In this document: one piece after another, positions 60,824-64,000 of the stretch | Numbering within the stretch: position 1 is the first letter of the stretch | How the letters are laid out: each line of letters opens with the position of its first letter | Assembly (NCBI GenBank): GCA_020427155.1 | Contig: JAGQOW010000009.1 | Coordinates: 1 to 64,000, forward strand | Direction of reading: 5' to 3' | Source of the DNA: Planctomycetales bacterium | Lineage (GTDB): Bacteria; Planctomycetota; Planctomycetia; Pirellulales; Lacipirellulaceae | DNA: 64,000 bases | The notes under the pieces: generated by a model | Databases searched by the model: none | What the model saw: the letters and a program-made list of their open reading frames with translations, nothing else | What the model was told of the DNA's origin: nothing | Made by a program: the position numbers and the translations under genes

Positions 60824-61127
60824 CCCTGCCACGACTGCTAGCTTGCACATCGGTCGTTTCGTATTTTGATCACGGTGATCGAGCTGCCTAGACTCGCCAT
60901 CCTGGCGAGGAAGAGCGGCCAACCATTTCTGCAGGCGGCTTCTATGCCGCGTGCTATCAGCAGCTCTGCTAGCGGTTGACTAGGCAATTCAAGCAGACCT
61001 TTCTGATTCTTTCGATGATTTTGGTTACGGCGAGTTTGCCGCTCGGCCGATAACTAGGACCGAGGTGCCGACTCGTCGTGCGCCCAGGAACCTTGCTACC
61101 TCGACCCTCATCGCCGGACAACGAAGC
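60824..61127. other. Intergenic region with a palindromic hairpin
   Basis: About 300 bases. A perfect 7-bp hairpin CTCGCCA/TGGCGAG sits at 60893-60909 with loop TCC, and GATCAcggTGATC is at about 60868-60880. No T tract follows either. No gene is seen before the TPR protein start. Confidence 0.4.
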
Positions 61128-62729
61128 ATGGATGCGACCTTTTCAAACACCCGACATCGCCAGCTGCTGCTCCTGACAGCCTTCGCTTTGATCGCTGGAC
61201 CCGGCTCTTCGATCGCAGTTAATCAATCGCTAGCCAGCGATTCCAGCAAAACTTCAACGATTATTATCAGCGATAGCAACCCGCAGCCATCAAACCAAGC
61301 TGCCCCCGCTGCGCGTGGCTCAATTACCTTCGTAGCCCCGGCTGCCGACGCCAGTTTCGTCGTCCAAGACAGCAGCTCGTCCCAGCCACAACCCCTGAGC
61401 CCAGCACCGCAAGCCATAGCCCAGGCCGCCCCCAAACAGGCGCGCTCGGCACGAGCCGACCTGGTGCTCGTTCCCCAACTTCCATTGCCGCCAGTTTTCC
61501 AGCGAACGCAACCTGCACCGACCGACGCAAGTCCTAGTACGGTCGCCGCTTCGCCCCAGCCAGCTCAATCTCCCCAGGCCGTTGGCCCGAGCGGAGCAAA
61601 GCAGCCCAGCAGCTTTCTTCAAGCTGCCTCGCGCAAGCTGCTGCCCCTGGGTCAGAATCGCGGCACTGAACAGCAACCCCATGCTACCAATCGCGTTCAA
61701 CCGGTCCAGCATCAAGAATCAGAAGCCGACATCGCCAGTCCGTCGGTCGAGCTGCTGGTAGCAGCACATGCCCTTTCGCTGCAGGCGCAACAAGAGTCGG
61801 AGTATACCCAGATCGTCGATCAGGCCTCTCAGGCCGTAAGGATGGGCGCCGACAAGGAACAACGACAATTCGCCCACCAACTCATCTCCTGGGCCCTCAA
61901 TCGTCGCGGACAATTACGCGCCGACTCTGGGCTACAGGAACAGGCCGATGCCGACTTCCGTGCAGCAATCGATAACAACCCCAATAACTGGCGGGCACTG
62001 CACAATCGCGGCGTCACTTATGCCCAACTTGGCTTCTTTGCCGAGGCCTTCGACGACTTCAATCGCGTCACGCAACTCAACCCAAAGTTTGCCAAAGGCT
62101 ATGCTAATCGTGCGACCCTCTTTGTCCAGGCCAACGATCTTCAGTCGGCCTTGGACGATTATCAGCACGCCGCCCAGCTAAATCCCAATCTCTCGAATGC
62201 CCAAGTTGGCATCGCGCGCGTCCTGCACATGTTAGGCCGCTGGGATGAAGCACTCGCCCAGTTCGAAGTTGCTGTCCACTGCGATCCTACCAATGCCGAA
62301 ATCCTCTGCAGCCGTGGCGATCTGCTGGCCGACATGGGCCGCTACGGCGAAGCACTCGCCGATTATGCGCGCACCGTTGAAGTCAATCCCCAGTTTGCCC
62401 ACGCCTACCGCAACGGCTCGTGGCTCCTGGCAACCTGCCCCGACGCAAAGTTTCGCGACGCCGAAAACGCACTCCTAGGCGCTCAGCAAGCTCTCCAATT
62501 CGACTATGGACAGCGCCATGTGGCCCTCGATACCCTAGCCGCTGCACAAGCCAACGCCGGACAATTCGCCTCTGCGATCAAGACGCTTCAGGATGCTCTC
62601 GCCATTGCCCCCGAACAGTCCAAGATCGCGTACACCGAACGACTGCGGCTCTACCAGCAGCGTATCCCTTATCGCACCGAGCCGGTCGGCGAGGTGTCGC
62701 AGGTCATTTACGAAGCGACCGATCGGTAG
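61128..62729 (+). CDS. Exported TPR protein with long low-complexity linker
   Basis: 533 aa from ATG 61128, giving an ordinary signal peptide (HRQLLLLTAFALIAGPGSSI); a GTG at 61065 with AGGA upstream is the other candidate. Residues 40-200 are rich in Ala, Gln, Pro and Ser, probably disordered. From about 220, TPR units follow (WRALHNRGVTYAQLGFFAEA; AYANRATLFVQ-like and ILCSRGDLLADMGRYGEALA). The array ends with GSWLLATCPDAKFRDAENAL and ALDTLAAAQANAGQFASAIK, the same module as in the TPR protein near 12 kb. A periplasmic scaffold is likely. Confidence 0.87.
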   Translation: MDATFSNTRHRQLLLLTAFALIAGPGSSIAVNQSLASDSSKTSTIIISDSNPQPSNQAAPAARGSITFVAPAADASFVVQDSSSSQPQPLSPAPQAIAQAAPKQARSARADLVLVPQLPLPPVFQRTQPAPTDASPSTVAASPQPAQSPQAVGPSGAKQPSSFLQAASRKLLPLGQNRGTEQQPHATNRVQPVQHQESEADIASPSVELLVAAHALSLQAQQESEYTQIVDQASQAVRMGADKEQRQFAHQLISWALNRRGQLRADSGLQEQADADFRAAIDNNPNNWRALHNRGVTYAQLGFFAEAFDDFNRVTQLNPKFAKGYANRATLFVQANDLQSALDDYQHAAQLNPNLSNAQVGIARVLHMLGRWDEALAQFEVAVHCDPTNAEILCSRGDLLADMGRYGEALADYARTVEVNPQFAHAYRNGSWLLATCPDAKFRDAENALLGAQQALQFDYGQRHVALDTLAAAQANAGQFASAIKTLQDALAIAPEQSKIAYTERLRLYQQRIPYRTEPVGEVSQVIYEATDR

Positions 62730-62770
62730 CTACAGGCCCGCCTGCTCGCGTCGCTTGCCCTGCCGACCCG

Positions 62771-63688
62771 CTACATCAATTGCCACTCGCCGCTGGCAAC
62801 TACGTAGGCCCCCAGCAAGAAATTGGTTACCGCGTGGGCCGCAACGCAATCCCAGATATTGCGCGTGCGAACCATCAGCCAGGTCACCATGCTGAACCAG
62901 ACCAGCGCAGCCAGTAGCTCGCCTGGGTGCATCAACATCGGTATCGCCGTGCCGGCGATCACCGCTGTCCTATTGACGGCGCCAAACGGTACCAGCCACC
63001 AGTTTTCGTGCACCACGTAACGCATCAAGAATCCACGCAGAAAAAACTCCTCGATCACAGGCACTACCAGCGCCAGTCCCGCAAATCGAATGGCCAAAAA
63101 AACATAGGCCCAAACGCCTGCCTCGCGAAGTTCTTCAAGCGGATTGAACGCGCTCCGCTCGCCAGTGCCCAGGATGCCCATCAAACCGATCGTCGGTTCT
63201 TCTTCTGGTCCCAGCTCCATGGGCAACAAACCGCCCAAGAAACGATCCACCGGGCCAATCAACTTCGGTTCCAACTGCAGCCGGCAAAGGCCAATCCACA
63301 GCACGACTCCCACCACCCCCACCACAACACTCATGCAGCTCACCTTCAAGGGAAACGAACCATAGCCTGGCCACACCAACACCATGGTTACCAAAGTGAG
63401 GACGATCTTCGCGGTGTAGATCAGCGGGTAGTGCTCGTAGCGGATCGCTGGCAGCAGGCCTTCTTCGTCGAACGATTCCGCAATCTGTCGCTCAAACTCC
63501 GCCGTTGCCTCGTCGACCTTCTCGGCAACCTGCGGGGGCTTGGGTTCGAGCGTCCCCATCAGCATGTAGACGATCATGGGCAGCAAGAACGTCACCCAGG
63601 GCCAACGTGATAGCCAACCAGCCGGCAGTTGCCCTGCCCGGCTCTCTACGCTGGCAGAATCTCCAGAATTCGCTGCCGCCTCAACCAT
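62771..63688 (-). CDS. CPBP family intramembrane metalloprotease (CAAX protease-related)
   Basis: 305 aa with about seven membrane segments. The ABI/CPBP motifs are present: VIEEFFLRGFLMR (Glu213, Glu214, Arg218), MLMHPGE (His254) and AAHAVTNFLLG (His285, Asn289). The charged region 50-85 and the large hydrophilic part at 155-190 lie between helices. Some CAAX-protease-related proteins accompany exosortase systems, and a PEP-CTERM-type protein occurs at 23 kb, but no exosortase gene is here. Its substrate is unknown. Confidence 0.88.
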   Translation of the reverse strand: MVEAAANSGDSASVESRAGQLPAGWLSRWPWVTFLLPMIVYMLMGTLEPKPPQVAEKVDEATAEFERQIAESFDEEGLLPAIRYEHYPLIYTAKIVLTLVTMVLVWPGYGSFPLKVSCMSVVVGVVGVVLWIGLCRLQLEPKLIGPVDRFLGGLLPMELGPEEEPTIGLMGILGTGERSAFNPLEELREAGVWAYVFLAIRFAGLALVVPVIEEFFLRGFLMRYVVHENWWLVPFGAVNRTAVIAGTAIPMLMHPGELLAALVWFSMVTWLMVRTRNIWDCVAAHAVTNFLLGAYVVASGEWQLM

Positions 63689-64000
63689 CGCATTCCCCTG
63701 GTATCTCTCTCGCTGCTTCGGCCACAGCTTGCTTGCCGCCGAGACTGTCTACCCGCCAGACCAGCGTCCCACGCGGCTTGACCTATCTATCTGCAAATAA
63801 AGAACTTAACGCTTCCCGTCGATACCCCGAGCGGACCGCTTCTCCATTCTACTTGCCACAGCTCCGACGCAGATAAACATTCTTAGCCAAATCGGTCTTT
63901 GCCCCCAAGCCGCCGCCGCCTAATCTTCTTCGGCTGCAGCCAAGCGCATGCCACTACCGCCTGGTCTGTCGTTACGTCACGTTTTCCAAGAGTTTGCACT
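63689..64000. other. Right-end region, no gene resolved
   Basis: The last 312 bases hold no recognisable start or domain. On the minus strand one frame is open from the window edge to a TAA near 63884 (39 codons, ending in an RRRRLGGKDRFG segment). It might be the tail of a gene outside the window. I see no support for it beyond openness. Confidence 0.3.

Overview
The window looks like chromosomal DNA of a planctomycete (phylum Planctomycetota, most likely Pirellulales). The evidence is the gene content: three linked pairs of a DUF1549/DUF1553 protein and a Tat-exported DUF1501 protein, a DUF1559 protein with a type IV pilin leader, a LEPR-XLL/CSLREA surface-protein remnant, a PEP-CTERM-type protein, a DUF1570 metallopeptidase, a TIGR04137-like small basic protein, short Ser/Thr kinases, and methanopterin-linked C1 enzymes (Fae and a methylene-H4MPT dehydrogenase). 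No phage, IS element, CRISPR array or integrase was seen.

Layout. 1-3.9 kb: the start of mtnA (cut by the window edge) coupled to ald, a small membrane protein, rplM-rpsI, and a membrane-anchored EEP-fold hydrolase. 4.0-12.8 kb: the first DUF1549-DUF1501 pair, a nitrilase-family amidohydrolase, a DUF3592 membrane protein, ychF and an exported TPR protein. 12.8-18.2 kb: a lipoprotein joining a CBM20-like starch-binding domain to TPR repeats, a small membrane protein, a dicarboxylate/glutamate-type symporter with a large extra domain, and tRNA-Leu(GAG) with its terminator. 18.2-28.1 kb: the second and third DUF1549-DUF1501 pairs, both with a haem-type CxxCH domain, flanking a broken LEPR-XLL/CSLREA gene and a PEP-CTERM-type protein. 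28.3-37.5 kb: a DUF1559 pseudopilin, fae, mtdB/mtdC, a helical-repeat protein, two exported proteins, citrate synthase and a parvulin.

36-50 kb carries a closely spaced minus-strand run reading GT10, methyltransferase, GT2, fcl, a ColD/RfbH-like PLP protein, GT11, FkbM methyltransferase, mfd and a parvulin, followed by two GT4 glycosyltransferases. This looks like a surface-glycan locus that uses GDP-fucose and/or a 3,6-dideoxyhexose such as colitose, and it runs straight into housekeeping repair and folding genes. No gmd, manC or wzx/wzy is in the window, so the pathway must be completed elsewhere.

50-64 kb is mostly housekeeping: ilvB, the small basic protein, a protein kinase, accD, a histidine-phosphatase homologue lacking both catalytic histidines, rpe, scpB, an MscS channel, fumC, an exported TPR protein and a CPBP intramembrane protease.

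I did not find one clearly new multi-gene system. The most promising leads are the fucose/dideoxysugar locus, the catalytically dead phosphatase, the CBM20-TPR lipoprotein, the fae/mtdB arrangement with its adjoining unknown gene, and the broken surface-protein gene with an in-frame TGA.
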